Part shown: in pieces, positions 8,436 through 19,862 of the stretch
Layout: each line of letters starts with the position of its first letter
Position numbering within the stretch: position 1 is the first letter of the stretch
Assembly (NCBI RefSeq): GCF_018141105.1
Contig: NZ_CP054839.1
Coordinates: forward strand, 4,588,001-4,652,000
Direction of reading: 5' to 3'
Length of the DNA stretch: 64,000 bases
Origin: Saccharopolyspora erythraea
Lineage (GTDB): Bacteria; Actinomycetota; Actinomycetes; Mycobacteriales; Pseudonocardiaceae
Notes under the pieces: model-generated
Told to the model about the DNA's origin: nothing
Databases searched by the model: none
What the model saw: the letters and a program-made list of their open reading frames with translations, nothing else
Position numbers and translations under genes: made by a program

Positions 8436-8464
8436 TTGAAAATCTGTGGTGGCAGTCACAGAAT
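8436..8464 (+). promoter_or_regulatory. Hsp20 promoter with operator-like inverted repeat in the spacer
   Basis: A -35-like TTGAAA (8436-8441) is followed 17 bases later by CAGAAT (8459-8464). The spacer holds a perfect 6-bp inverted repeat TCTGTG (8443-8448) / CACAGA (8457-8462) around 8 bases. MerR-family regulators bind dyads in exactly this position, and a MerR gene lies downstream of hsp20. The leader to the hsp20 ATG would be about 160 bases. Confidence 0.5.
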
Positions 8465-8628
8465 AAGTGGTGTCCGACCTGCTGCCAAGTCTTCTACCAG
8501 CAACAACAGGGAGGTGGGGTGGCTGTCGACAGCAGTGCCGCGACACGGTGCGCGGGCGTCCGGGCATCGGATGAGCCCGCGCCGACCACGTTGGTCGTCC
8601 GCGAACACCTGGAAGGAAGTGGTGGGTG

Positions 8629-9069
8629 ATGACGCTGGCGTTCGACCCGTTCTTCCGCGATCTCAACCGGCTGGCCACCGAGGTGCTCGGCAGCTCCCGC
8701 GCGCCGCAGGCGATGGCCATGGACGCCTACCGGGACGGGGAGAACTACGTGGTGGAGTTCGACCTGCCCGGCATCGACCCGGACTCGCTGCAGGTCGACG
8801 CCGAGAACAACACCCTGACCGTGCGGGCCGAGCGGCGCGCCCGCCCCGCCGGTGAGGGCGAGGTCAGCTATCTGATGACCGAACGTCCCCGGGGTGCGTT
8901 CTCCCGGCAGCTGTCGCTGGGCACGGGTCTCGACCTGGAGCACATCAGCGCCGACTACACCGACGGCGTGCTGACGGTGACCCTGCCGGTGGCCGAGCGC
9001 GCCAAGCCCCGGCGGATCGAGGTCGGCCACGGTGGCGGCCGCAGGGTGATCGAAGGCTCCAGCGGCTGA
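8629..9069 (+). CDS. Hsp20/alpha-crystallin small heat-shock protein
   Basis: This chaperone of about 146 residues binds unfolding proteins without ATP. The N-terminal PFFRDLNRLATEVLG helix precedes an alpha-crystallin domain: MDAYRDGENYVVEFDLPGIDPDSLQVDAENNTLTVRAERR, then GAFSRQLSLGTGLDLEHISADYTDGVLTVTLPVAE with the conserved A-x-Y-x-x-G-V-L motif. A short basic tail (KPRRIEVGHGGGRRVIE) takes the place of the usual IxI/V region and contains RRIEV. ATG at 8629 follows GGAAGG; GTG at 8626 is adjacent. The MerR gene about 80 bases downstream is probably its regulator, as in mycobacterial and streptomycete Hsp20-MerR pairs. Confidence 0.95.
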   Translation: MTLAFDPFFRDLNRLATEVLGSSRAPQAMAMDAYRDGENYVVEFDLPGIDPDSLQVDAENNTLTVRAERRARPAGEGEVSYLMTERPRGAFSRQLSLGTGLDLEHISADYTDGVLTVTLPVAERAKPRRIEVGHGGGRRVIEGSSG

Positions 9070-9150
9070 CCATCCCGCGCGGGCCCGAGGACCGTTCTCC
9101 CTCCCGGTCCTGGGCCCGCGCTCATTCGTTCGCGACAGGCAGGACGGGGT

Positions 9151-9501
9151 ATGACCGAAAACCGCACGACCAGCCGGGCATCCAGGGCGTTCGACGACGC
9201 CGACTACCCCGCCTACACGATGGGCCGCGCCGCCGAGATGCTCGGTGTCACCCCCGACTTCCTGCGCAGCCTGGACGCAGCGGGGCTGCTGGCCCCCGAG
9301 CGCTCCGACGGCGGGCACCGCCGCTACAGCCGCACCGAGCTGACCCTGGCCGCCCGGGTGCGGGAGCTGCTCGACGCGGGCCACACCGTGCTGTCCGCGG
9401 CGTGCCGGATCGCCGAGCTGGAACGCGACCTGGCCGCCGCCCACGCCCGTCTCGCCGAACTGGACAGCGGCGGCGACCACAACCAGCGCGTGCCGCGGTG
9501 A
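9151..9501 (+). CDS. MerR-family (HspR-like) transcriptional regulator
   Basis: This 116-residue protein has an N-terminal MerR winged helix (YTMGRAAEMLGVTPDFLRSLDAAGLLAPERSDGGHRRYSRTELTLAARVRELL), then a coiled-coil of about 40 residues (ACRIAELERDLAAAHARLAEL) that would dimerise it. There is no metal-binding or effector domain, as in HspR/MerR chaperone repressors. Its position directly after hsp20 suggests autoregulation of the stress unit through the dyad in the upstream promoter. A repressor role for heat-shock genes is known for HspR; whether this copy behaves alike is inferred. Confidence 0.92.
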   Translation: MTENRTTSRASRAFDDADYPAYTMGRAAEMLGVTPDFLRSLDAAGLLAPERSDGGHRRYSRTELTLAARVRELLDAGHTVLSAACRIAELERDLAAAHARLAELDSGGDHNQRVPR

Positions 9502-9684
9502 AGCTCGGTCTCCGCGTCTGCTTCCCAGTGCACTGCGGTCGCGATGTTCTGCATGGACGCAGACCCGTCACCGGCCGTCCTCACCTCGACCTCGGCTGGT
9601 ACTCGACTCACTGGCCAGGACACCGATGTCCGGTGCCGCAATCCGCTTGCGCCGCAGGCACTCCCGGCGCAGAGTGCTACGCCA

Positions 9685-11103
9685 GTGGACCTGGAGACGA
9701 TCACCGAGTCAGGGCGCGTGCGGGGCAGGCCGGTCGCCGGCGTGACCGCGTTCCTCGGCATCCCCTACGCCACGCCACCGTTCGGCCCTCGCCGCTTCCT
9801 GCCCCCACGGCCCGCGCGGCCGTGGTCCGGGGTACGCGACTGCCACCGCTTCGGGCCGGTCGCACCGCAGTCGGCGCGGCTTCCCGGTGCACCGGTGTGG
9901 TCGCCGCGGGACGAGGACGTGCTCACCCTCAACGTGTGGACGCCGCAGCCAGCCGAGCGACTGCCGGTGCTGGTGTGGATCCACGGTGGCGCTTACAGCT
10001 TCGGGTCCTCAGCGCAGCCGGACTTCGACGGCGCCGCGCTCGCGCGAGCCGGGCTCGTCGTGGTGACGTGCAACTTCCGGCTCGGCTTCGATGGTTTCGG
10101 GCGCCTGGAAGACTTCCCGGACAACCGCGGGCTGCTCGACCAGGCCGCTGCGCTGCGCTGGGTCCGCGACAACATCGCGGGCTTCGGCGGTGATCCTGCC
10201 GCGGTCACCGTCTGCGGGCAGTCCTCGGGAGCGGGTTCGATCGTCTGCCTGATGGACCACGCGATGGATCTCGCGCCGGGGCTGTTCCAGCGCGCGATCC
10301 TTCACAGCGTCCCGGACGCCTGCTTCTCCTCGGACTTCGCCGCCACGATCGCGCAGGAGGTGGCGGCGCAGGCCGGTGTCGCACCGGCCCTGACTTCGCC
10401 GAGGCAGCTCGTGGCCGCCTCCGACCGGGTCGCGGCGGCCTCGCTCGGCACCGCGCCGGGCCGTCGCGGCTACGACCCGGTGCTCTACGGCCCGGTCCTG
10501 GACCACGACCCGCGCCCCGACCCGGCCGTGGAGCTGCTGGTCTGCCACACCACGCGGGAGTACTGGTTGTTCGACGAGGTCGGCGGCCTCGCCCGCGTGC
10601 AGGACGACGACGCGCTCGCCGACTTCGCCCGTGCGCTCGACATTCCCGCGTCCGTGCTGGCCGGCTACCGCGATGCGATGCCCGGGGCGACCGTGCGCGA
10701 GCTCTACCTCGCGCTGTTCGGCGACCGGATCTTCGGCGCCCACAGCACGCGGCTGGCGTTGCGCCACGCCGAGGCGGGCGGGCAGACCTACCTGGCGCGC
10801 TTCGCGCGGCAACGCCGCCGCCCGGACGGATCTGCGGTGCACCCGTGGCATTGCGCGGACGTGCCTTTCTGCTTCGGCAACATCGAGGCACCCGAGGCGG
10901 AGTTCCTCATCGGCGGCCCGCCCGACGACGCCGACCGCGCGCTGTCGCAGCGCATGATGCGGGCGTGGGCGGACTTCGCCGCGACCGGTGACCCGGGCTG
11001 GCGTCCGCTCGGCGCGGCAGCGCGACCGGTCCGGGTGTGGGACGTCGACAACGCCGACCCGCAGCGGATCCTGGCGCCGCCCCTGGATCTCTGGTTCCGG
11101 TGA
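9685..11103 (+). CDS. Type B carboxylesterase/lipase family protein
   Basis: This is an alpha/beta-hydrolase of about 472 residues in the cholinesterase/para-nitrobenzyl esterase family. The start region GRVRGRPVAGVTAFLGIPYATPPFGPRRF is diagnostic. The oxyanion hole is in VWIHGGAYSFGSS, the nucleophile Ser in VTVCGQSSGAGS, and the catalytic His near the C-terminus in HPWHCADVPFCFGN. Its expected acid residue lies between them. Length fits the family (450-550). The frame is open back to ATG 9544, but the upstream residues look non-conserved, so GTG at 9685 is preferred without a strong Shine-Dalgarno. Its stop lies just before the PHP-helicase gene, so the two may be co-transcribed. The substrate is unknown. 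Confidence 0.9.
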   Translation: MDLETITESGRVRGRPVAGVTAFLGIPYATPPFGPRRFLPPRPARPWSGVRDCHRFGPVAPQSARLPGAPVWSPRDEDVLTLNVWTPQPAERLPVLVWIHGGAYSFGSSAQPDFDGAALARAGLVVVTCNFRLGFDGFGRLEDFPDNRGLLDQAAALRWVRDNIAGFGGDPAAVTVCGQSSGAGSIVCLMDHAMDLAPGLFQRAILHSVPDACFSSDFAATIAQEVAAQAGVAPALTSPRQLVAASDRVAAASLGTAPGRRGYDPVLYGPVLDHDPRPDPAVELLVCHTTREYWLFDEVGGLARVQDDDALADFARALDIPASVLAGYRDAMPGATVRELYLALFGDRIFGAHSTRLALRHAEAGGQTYLARFARQRRRPDGSAVHPWHCADVPFCFGNIEAPEAEFLIGGPPDDADRALSQRMMRAWADFAATGDPGWRPLGAAARPVRVWDVDNADPQRILAPPLDLWFR

Positions 11104-11123
11104 TCTCCTGGCAGGATCGCCCG

Positions 11124-14258
<3,135 letters not shown>

Positions 14259-14291
14259 CCGGGCACGGCGCTGCCGTCTTCGCAGGGCTGT

Positions 14292-15182
14292 TCAGAAGGC
14301 GTTGAGTGCAGGCACGAATTCGGTCTTGATGAATGTCTCCAGCGATGTCGGGGTGGCTGTCTCCGGGGTTCGCGGCTGGGTCATGCGCAGGTGACCGGTG
14401 TTCACAGCGTGCGGGACTTCCGCCATCATCGCGGCGACGTTGTCCGACACACCGGCTTCGCGCAGTTGCTCGTGGAAAGTCTCCACAGTGCAGCGTTCGT
14501 AGGTCACGGGTGCGTCGATCGCTGTTGCGATCGCCCGTGCGACCTCGTTCATGCTCACGTCTCGTTCACCGTGCAGTTCCCGGATTAGTGTCCCGGTCTG
14601 TGGTCGTGTCAGTTCCTCGGCCGCGGCGATGCCGACGTCGGTCGTGGTGATCAGCGGCAGTGGCACGTCGGGGTCGAACGGCGCGATGATCCGACGTCGG
14701 GTACGCACGGAGTCGAGGTGGTCGAGGAGGTTTTCCATGTAGTAGCCCGCGCGCAGCCACGTGATGTCCACTCCGGGAATGCTCGAAAGACGGTTCTCGA
14801 AGCGGTGCAAGCCTGCAACGGGGCCGGTTCCGCTGGTGTGTTGTGCTCCCCAGCTGCTCAGCGCTACGACACGGGGCACCCCGGATTGGGTGACAGCGTC
14901 GGTGAGGGCGGCTGCCGCGTGGTCCTGGAAGGCGGCGAAGTCGGGGTGGTCGGGGATGTAGTTGGGTTGGATGACCAAGTAGGCGGCATCTGCTCCGCGG
15001 AGAGCGCTGGTCATCGCGGTGGGGTCGGATTGGTCGGCCTGGTGGATCTGGACTCCGTGGTCGGCGAGGTGCGCGAGGTTGCGCGGATTGCGGCCGACTG
15101 CTCGCACGTTGTGGCCGTTTTCCAGCAGGTGCGATGCCGCCGCGCGGCCGGTGCGGCCGCTGGCTCCGGTGATGACGTACAT
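14292..15182 (-). CDS. NmrA-like NAD(P)-binding oxidoreductase
   Basis: This atypical short-chain dehydrogenase of about 296 residues opens with MYVITGASGRTGRAAASHLLENG, the Rossmann glycine motif (TGxxGxxG) of NmrA/HSCARG and NAD(P)H:quinone-type proteins, followed by a basic residue (VGRNPRN) suggesting NADPH preference. There is no YxxxK catalytic pair, as usual in this family, so it may sense redox state or reduce quinones or azo compounds. The start has AGGAAG four bases upstream. It lies 13 bases downstream of a broken aldo/keto reductase, with which it probably formed an operon. Convergent to the helicase gene. Confidence 0.9.
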   Translation of the reverse strand: MYVITGASGRTGRAAASHLLENGHNVRAVGRNPRNLAHLADHGVQIHQADQSDPTAMTSALRGADAAYLVIQPNYIPDHPDFAAFQDHAAAALTDAVTQSGVPRVVALSSWGAQHTSGTGPVAGLHRFENRLSSIPGVDITWLRAGYYMENLLDHLDSVRTRRRIIAPFDPDVPLPLITTTDVGIAAAEELTRPQTGTLIRELHGERDVSMNEVARAIATAIDAPVTYERCTVETFHEQLREAGVSDNVAAMMAEVPHAVNTGHLRMTQPRTPETATPTSLETFIKTEFVPALNAF

Positions 15183-15195
15183 GATTCTTCCTGTG

Positions 15196-15500
15196 TCAGT
15201 AGCGGTTTCCCGCATCAGGTGCGGCTATTGCAGAGATCTCGGCGAGATCGTCCGGGGAAAGACTGATTCCGATGGCTGCGAGGGTGTCCTGCGAGTAGGC
15301 ACGCCGTTTGGTGCCGGGGAGAGACGACGTGATCGCCCTGATGGGAGATCCAGGCGAGCGCGAGCTGCGCAAGGTGTCGCTCCGTGACGTGCGGCGAGCC
15401 CGGACGAGTTGCCGCACGTTCCGCTTGCTGTTCGCGAAGTTCTATTCCGATACCACCAGCGAGCCCAGGTGCCGTGCGCCAAAGGGCGGTTCGCCGAGGC
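15196..15500 (-). pseudogene. Aldo/keto reductase remnant (frameshifted, 5' truncated)
   Basis: The C-terminal third of an aldo/keto reductase is readable in two frames. Upstream (about 15330-15440) one frame gives IELREQQAERAATR then ERHLAQLALAWISHQGDHVV; the next frame then gives SLPGTKRRAYSQDT and LSPDDLAEISAIAAPDAGNRY before TGA at 15196. Intact enzymes read LALAWxLxQGDDVVPxPGTKR in one frame, so a single base has been lost at about 15315-15325. The barrel N-terminus and the catalytic Tyr/Lys are absent. It is a decayed gene upstream of the NmrA-like oxidoreductase; a sequencing error cannot explain the missing 5' part. Confidence 0.8.
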
Positions 15501-15501
15501 G

Positions 15502-16374
15502 TCATGATGTGCGTACTTCTCGGGTGGTGAACGTGGAAGCCGACAACGTGGCAAGCGACCCGAGACGCACCAGCGCTTCTTCCGTGGCGTCGTCGGTGGG
15601 GTGGTAAGCCCAGATCTGGTGACCGTCGCTGTCGGGGAGTTCCAGCACGTGCTGGTTGAACACCAGCGCGCCGACCAGCGGGTGCCGGAACCGCTTGCGG
15701 TCGACGGCCTTCTCGTACACGTCGTGCTGCGCCCAGGCGGTGCTGAACACCTCGCTGGCCACGGCGAGCTCCCCCACCAGCCGCTCCAACCGGGCCGAAC
15801 CCGCCGCGGAACCGGCGCCGGCGCGCAACGCCGCCACCATGCAGCGGGCCAGCTCCGACCAGTCGGCGAAGAACTCCTGGGCCCCCGGCGACAGGAACAC
15901 CATCCGGGCGTAGTTCTCCCGGTGCTCCAGTCCCTCGTGAAGCACCTCGCCCAACGCGTTGGCGGCCACGATGTTGAGCCAGCGGTCCACCAGGATCGCG
16001 GGGACGGTCAACGAGCCGAGCAACGGCCGGACCGCATCCAGCCGCCCCGCTGCAAGAGGATCACCTACCGCGGCGTCGTCGTCGCCCGCGGCGAGTTCGC
16101 GCAGAAACCGCGACGAGGCGCGGTCCAGCAGCAAAGCCGCCGACAGCGCGTCCACCACCTTGCGCGAAGGGTGCCGCTCCCGGCCCTGCTCCATCCGCGC
16201 GTAGTAGTCCGTGCTGATCCCCGCCAGCATCGCGACCTCATCGCGCCGCAGCCCCGCCACCTGCCGGGCTCCGCCCGGCACGATGCACTGCTGCTCCGGA
16301 CGCACCTGCTGGCGCCGCGCCCGCAGGAACACGCCCAGCGGGTTGTCCAGCTCCTTCGCCTCCCATGAGTCCAT
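15502..16374 (-). CDS. XRE-family regulator with MmyB-like ligand-binding domain
   Basis: This 290-residue protein has an N-terminal helix-turn-helix (PLGVFLRARRQQVRPEQQ, then RQVAGLRRDEVAMLAGISTDYYARMEQGRERHPSRKVVDAL), in which the LRRDEVAxLAGxSxxYYxRxEQGR signature marks MmyB-type regulators. The C-terminal domain has the PAS-like MmyB fold with VPAILVDRWLNIVAANALGEVL and FEK/FRHPLVGALVF segments that in MmyB-like proteins bind a fatty acid-like ligand. Such regulators usually control a neighbouring oxidoreductase; here the NmrA and reductase genes lie just downstream on the same strand. The 240 bases upstream (16375-16614) show no other gene. Confidence 0.92.
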   Translation of the reverse strand: MDSWEAKELDNPLGVFLRARRQQVRPEQQCIVPGGARQVAGLRRDEVAMLAGISTDYYARMEQGRERHPSRKVVDALSAALLLDRASSRFLRELAAGDDDAAVGDPLAAGRLDAVRPLLGSLTVPAILVDRWLNIVAANALGEVLHEGLEHRENYARMVFLSPGAQEFFADWSELARCMVAALRAGAGSAAGSARLERLVGELAVASEVFSTAWAQHDVYEKAVDRKRFRHPLVGALVFNQHVLELPDSDGHQIWAYHPTDDATEEALVRLGSLATLSASTFTTREVRTS

Positions 16375-16614
16375 GAACCCACCGTAGGCAGCTCACCCGG
16401 CCCCCGGGTAGGAGCACAACACCCACCCCATCGACCCGACAACCAGACAGATCGTCCACTCGGCCAGGGCCAGGTATGAGCAGCAACGACGCTCGCTGCC
16501 AGTCCACTTCTCACGGTTCGTGGCGGCGGACGTTCTCCGGCTTCTTGTGCACGCGGCTCGAGTTCGCCACCGCTGACATCCCGGGCAGCCACCTCCGATG
16601 ACCGGGCAGGGCCC

Positions 16615-17253
16615 TCAGGGGTTCCAGACCATCGTCTGCTGGTGCAGTCGGGCGCCGTGGTGGCGCACGCCGGGCACCAGCGGTGTCGGTCCGTGCCGGG
16701 TGAAGCCCATGCGTTCGAAGAACCGGACCGCTCGGGTGTTCTCGCTCAGCGTCTGCAGGTGGCAACCGGGCGAGCCGGTCTCGCGGAGCCGGTCGAACCA
16801 GCGGTGCATCAGCCCGTCGGCGGCGCCGGTCCCCCGTGCCAGGGGTGCGACGTTGATGTGCAGGTGCGCAGGCCACCGCGGGTCGTGGAAATCGCCTGCG
16901 GTGGGCCGGCGGCGGATCGCCGCCGAGGCCATGTCCACCAGTGCGCGGCCGAAGAAGCCCGCGGTCGCGGGGCGCAGCATCAGCCGGTGGTTCCTGATGG
17001 CCTGGTCCATGCGCTTGCTCTCGCTGGGAAAGGCCGCGGTGTCCAGGCAGCCCGCCAGGTAGCCGGCCAACGCCCCGTCGGCGGTGGCGACCAGCAGCGA
17101 CTCCGGCTCCAGATCCATGTAGGGGTCGAGGTAGACCGCCGCCTCGGACTCCTGGTGTCCCCACAGCGACGCCGACGGTGCCCCCTCGCCGGCGCGGCCG
17201 AACAGCTCCCGCAGCTCCGCACGGTCGGACTCGGCGAAAGCACGAATCTCCAT
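16615..17253 (-). CDS. GNAT N-acetyltransferase
   Basis: This protein of about 212 residues starts MEIRAFAESDRAELRELFGRAG, the typical GNAT entry strand and helix. The middle has DGALAGYLAGCLDT (strand beta4) and LHINVAPLARGTGAADGLMHRWFDRL, where RGTGAA is a variant acetyl-CoA loop. The C-terminal half has HLQTLSENTRAVRFFERMGFTRHG, matching the conserved N-x-x-A-x-x-x-x-x-x-x-G-F motif. It is probably a small-molecule or antibiotic acetyltransferase; no substrate can be named. AAGGGAG lies about 11 bases before the ATG. It is divergent from the GT9-like gene across about 100 bases. Confidence 0.9.
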   Translation of the reverse strand: MEIRAFAESDRAELRELFGRAGEGAPSASLWGHQESEAAVYLDPYMDLEPESLLVATADGALAGYLAGCLDTAAFPSESKRMDQAIRNHRLMLRPATAGFFGRALVDMASAAIRRRPTAGDFHDPRWPAHLHINVAPLARGTGAADGLMHRWFDRLRETGSPGCHLQTLSENTRAVRFFERMGFTRHGPTPLVPGVRHHGARLHQQTMVWNP

Positions 17254-17352
17254 CACGCCCGGCACTCCCTTCCTCGTCGGACGCGCACAGTCTTGCAGTT
17301 CCCTGCGCACGATCGGCGAAAAGCGGTGGCGCGGCCTCGTAAAGTCGCGGTG

Positions 17353-18528
17353 ATGAATGCGAATGCCGCGGAGTCCGTCCTGGTCAACTTCGTCTACTGC
17401 CACCCGGTCGGGCATGCGGTGGAGGCGTTGCAGCACTGCCTCGGGTTCCGCCGGGCCGATCCGTCGCGCCGAATCGGTGTGGTGCTCAAGGCCGACACCG
17501 CGGTCGATCTGGCCGAGTGGTGCCCGTTCATCGACGAGGTCTACACCGTCGACGTCGACGTGTTCGGCGAGCCGTCCCCCGACGTCCTCGCACACGTACC
17601 GCGTGACTGGGACTGGGTGCTCGACGACCCGCGCGGTCGCATGGACTGGCAGCGCGAGTTCTTCCCCGGTCTGGCCTCCTACTACGACCGTGCGGCCCAG
17701 CACTTCCGCGCCGCCCGGGAGCACCTCGTCGTCGGCGCACCCCGGCCCGCGTACACGCCCGGCAACCGGCTGGAGTTGCAGCTGCCCGCCGAAGCCCGTG
17801 CGGCCGCGGCCGCACGGATGCCCCACGGCTCGCCCACCATCGCCGTCCTGCCCGCCGGCAGCGACCAGCGGTGGATGTATCCGTCGCTGGAGTCGTGGAA
17901 GCGGATGCTGTCGGCCCTGGCCCGGCGCCACCCCGAGGCGCGGTTCTGCTTCGTGGGCAAGCTCGTCGACGACGGGCGCAGCACCACGGGGTTCAGCCGC
18001 GAGGAGTTCGACGAGTTGAGCGCGGTGGTGCCGACCACCGGTTCGGCCGTGGACGTGCCGCTGGCCGAGCAGCTCGCGGCGGTGCAACGCTGCGATCTGC
18101 TGCTGTCTCCGCACACCGGTTTCGCGTTCGCGGCGATGGCGGTCGGGACGCCGTGGCTGGCGCTGGCCGGCAACAAGTGGGCGGAGTACTACTTCAACCC
18201 GGGAGTGCCGTTCTACTCGGTGCTTCCCGACATCGACCGCTTCCCGTGCTACGTCATGCTCGGCAACGACCCCGAGCCGGTGCAGGACGACGGACCGCGT
18301 TCACCGAGCATGTCGGCCGAACGCATCGAGGCCGACCTCGACGAGCTGGTGGCGGGCGCGAGCTGGCTGCTCAGCGGCGAGGCCGACTTCGACACGGCCA
18401 TGACCGACCACTTCGCGCGCATCCACCGCATGTTCAAGGGCCGCACCGATGTCATGTACAGCGTGGACAACGTGCATGTGCGCTACCTGCCCGAATCCGG
18501 TCACCGCGCGGCCGAGGGCGCCCGGTAG
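17353..18528 (+). CDS. GT9/heptosyltransferase-like glycosyltransferase
   Basis: This 391-residue protein has a two-domain GT-B layout. The first half (VNFVYCHPVGHAVEALQHCLGF...IGVVLKADTAVDLAEWC) resembles the acceptor domain of heptosyltransferase-like enzymes. The second half (PTIAVLPAGSDQRWMYPSLESWKRMLSAL, ARFCFVGK, CDLLLSPHTGFAFAAMAVGTPWLALAG) matches the ADP-heptose binding domain, where the GT9 signature D-x-G-x-x-H is replaced by SPHTGFA. GT9 is usually a lipopolysaccharide family; in actinomycetes relatives occur in aminoglycoside-type and cell-surface loci. No sugar genes are adjacent. Its 3' end overlaps the convergent methyltransferase by 28 bases. Confidence 0.75.
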   Translation: MNANAAESVLVNFVYCHPVGHAVEALQHCLGFRRADPSRRIGVVLKADTAVDLAEWCPFIDEVYTVDVDVFGEPSPDVLAHVPRDWDWVLDDPRGRMDWQREFFPGLASYYDRAAQHFRAAREHLVVGAPRPAYTPGNRLELQLPAEARAAAAARMPHGSPTIAVLPAGSDQRWMYPSLESWKRMLSALARRHPEARFCFVGKLVDDGRSTTGFSREEFDELSAVVPTTGSAVDVPLAEQLAAVQRCDLLLSPHTGFAFAAMAVGTPWLALAGNKWAEYYFNPGVPFYSVLPDIDRFPCYVMLGNDPEPVQDDGPRSPSMSAERIEADLDELVAGASWLLSGEADFDTAMTDHFARIHRMFKGRTDVMYSVDNVHVRYLPESGHRAAEGAR

Positions 18529-19172
18529 ACCAGCGAGTACCGCCAGAACAGGTGCCGGCGCAGCACTGCCCCGGGCAGTTCTGCCCGCGCCTGCTCGGTG
18601 ATCTCGGTGAAGGTCATCGACGCCGGTTTCGTCGGGGCCGTCATCGAGGCAGGGCGTCCCGTCTCGCCGCGACGCCGCCGTGCCCGGGTTTTCAGCCACC
18701 CCACCACCAGGTTCGCCGGAGCCGCTGCCGCGCTCAGCATCCGGTCGCCCGCTGTCCGCTCGCGGTAGACGCCCAGCACGACCAGCGTGCCGCCGGGCGC
18801 GAGTGCGTTGCGGAACCGGCGCAGCGTCGTGGTGAACGGCAGGTGGTGCAGGGTGGCGACGCACGTGATCACGTCTTGGTCGCCGGGGAGTTCGAGCTCG
18901 GTGACGTCGTCGGCGACGAAGTCGATGTTGGTGTATTCGCGGGACAGGCTGCGGGCGTGTTCGACGATCGAGGGGTCCCGGTCCACCGCCAGCACCTCGT
19001 CGGCACGCCCGGCGAGCAGCCGGGCGAGATCGCCGCTGCCGCACCCCACGTCGAGCGCGCGGGAGAACATCGCGGGCAGCCGCCGCAGGATCCAGGCGTG
19101 GTGGTGGGCGTTGTGGTCCCACGGATGTGCGGCGTTGAAGTGGTCCAGTGCCCTCAGAAGCGCGCCGGTCAT
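18501..19172 (-). CDS. Class I SAM-dependent methyltransferase
   Basis: This 223-residue enzyme has the class I methyltransferase motifs in order: ALDVGCGSGDLARLL (SAM-binding glycine loop), VLAVDRDPSIVEHARSL (acidic end of strand beta2), IDFVADDVTELELPGDQDVITCVATLHHLPF (motifs II/III) and LRNALAPGGTLVVLGVYR. The leader LDHFNAAHPWDHNAHHHAWILRRLP is common in UbiE/methyltransf_11-like proteins of actinomycetes. The C-terminus RHLFWRYSLVYRAP is also a frequent ending in this group. The acceptor is unknown. It lies on the strand opposite to the GT9-like gene and overlaps its 3' end. Confidence 0.92.
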   Translation of the reverse strand: MTGALLRALDHFNAAHPWDHNAHHHAWILRRLPAMFSRALDVGCGSGDLARLLAGRADEVLAVDRDPSIVEHARSLSREYTNIDFVADDVTELELPGDQDVITCVATLHHLPFTTTLRRFRNALAPGGTLVVLGVYRERTAGDRMLSAAAAPANLVVGWLKTRARRRRGETGRPASMTAPTKPASMTFTEITEQARAELPGAVLRRHLFWRYSLVYRAPSAAR

Positions 19173-19275
19173 CGCATCCGCCGGTCCAGCGCACGGGATT
19201 CGGTCGCCCCGGTGGGCACTGGCGGCTCGGTCATGATCGGCACGCTATCAGCGCGGCACCCGGCGCCCGGCGGGC

Positions 19276-19761
19276 TCAGGACTGGTCGGCCAGCGTCCAG
19301 TTGAGCTCGGTGCGCAGTGCGCTGGGATCCATGTCCGGGGCGGGTTCGACCAGGTAGACCTCCCACATCACCGGGCCGGGGGTCAGGCCCTGCCGCTGGA
19401 TCCAGTCGCGCAGGCGCTCCCACGAGGAGCCCAGGCCGTCGAAACCGCCCACGTGGATGGTGCGGGCGACCCGGCCGCCGGGCAGGGTGCCGACGAAGAC
19501 CGGGCCCTCGGGCTGCACGGCGCGGTCGGTGGGGAACCCGACCTCGATGTCGAGGATGTCGCCCGGAGGCTGGTGGTAGAGGCCGAACGCCGCGCCCGTC
19601 GGAGCCACGGACTGGGCGGCCAGCACACCGGCGATGGTGCTGAAGGAGTTGTCGAAGAAGTCCCGGATCGCGCTCATCGCCACGACATCGCGGATCGCGG
19701 CGGTGGTCACCGGTTCGACGACGAGCAGTTCCGGCTCGGTGGCGGCGTTGACCTCGGACAT
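19276..19761 (-). CDS. GyrI-like/AraC effector-binding domain protein
   Basis: This 161-residue protein has the GyrI-like small-molecule binding fold (SHS2 pair) found in BmrR, Rob and free-standing GyrI proteins. It opens with LLVVEPVTTAAIRDVVAMSAIRDFFDNSFSTIAGVLAAQ, has GAAFGLYHQPPGDILDIEVGFPTD, and ends in GLTPGPVMWEVYLVEPAPDMDPSALRTELNWTL, which supplies the acidic pocket residues of the family. Stand-alone members hydrolyse or sequester toxic compounds. The ATG at 19761 follows a purine-rich stretch (GGAAAAAG); an in-frame start at 19827 looks less conserved. Its physiological ligand is unknown. Confidence 0.85.
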   Translation of the reverse strand: MSEVNAATEPELLVVEPVTTAAIRDVVAMSAIRDFFDNSFSTIAGVLAAQSVAPTGAAFGLYHQPPGDILDIEVGFPTDRAVQPEGPVFVGTLPGGRVARTIHVGGFDGLGSSWERLRDWIQRQGLTPGPVMWEVYLVEPAPDMDPSALRTELNWTLADQS

Positions 19762-19862
19762 GGCTTTTTCCGTTCCCCCGGGACGATGGTGGGCGGGCAG
19801 GGCCGTCGGCCCGTCCCGCCCACGCAACTACAGATGCCACCCGAGCGCAAGACGCGGCACCC

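Noticed and set aside
8411-8628. 72-residue plus-strand frame just upstream of hsp20
   Set aside because: It covers the promoter and operator and has no convincing start signal or recognisable domain, despite a CPTC motif.
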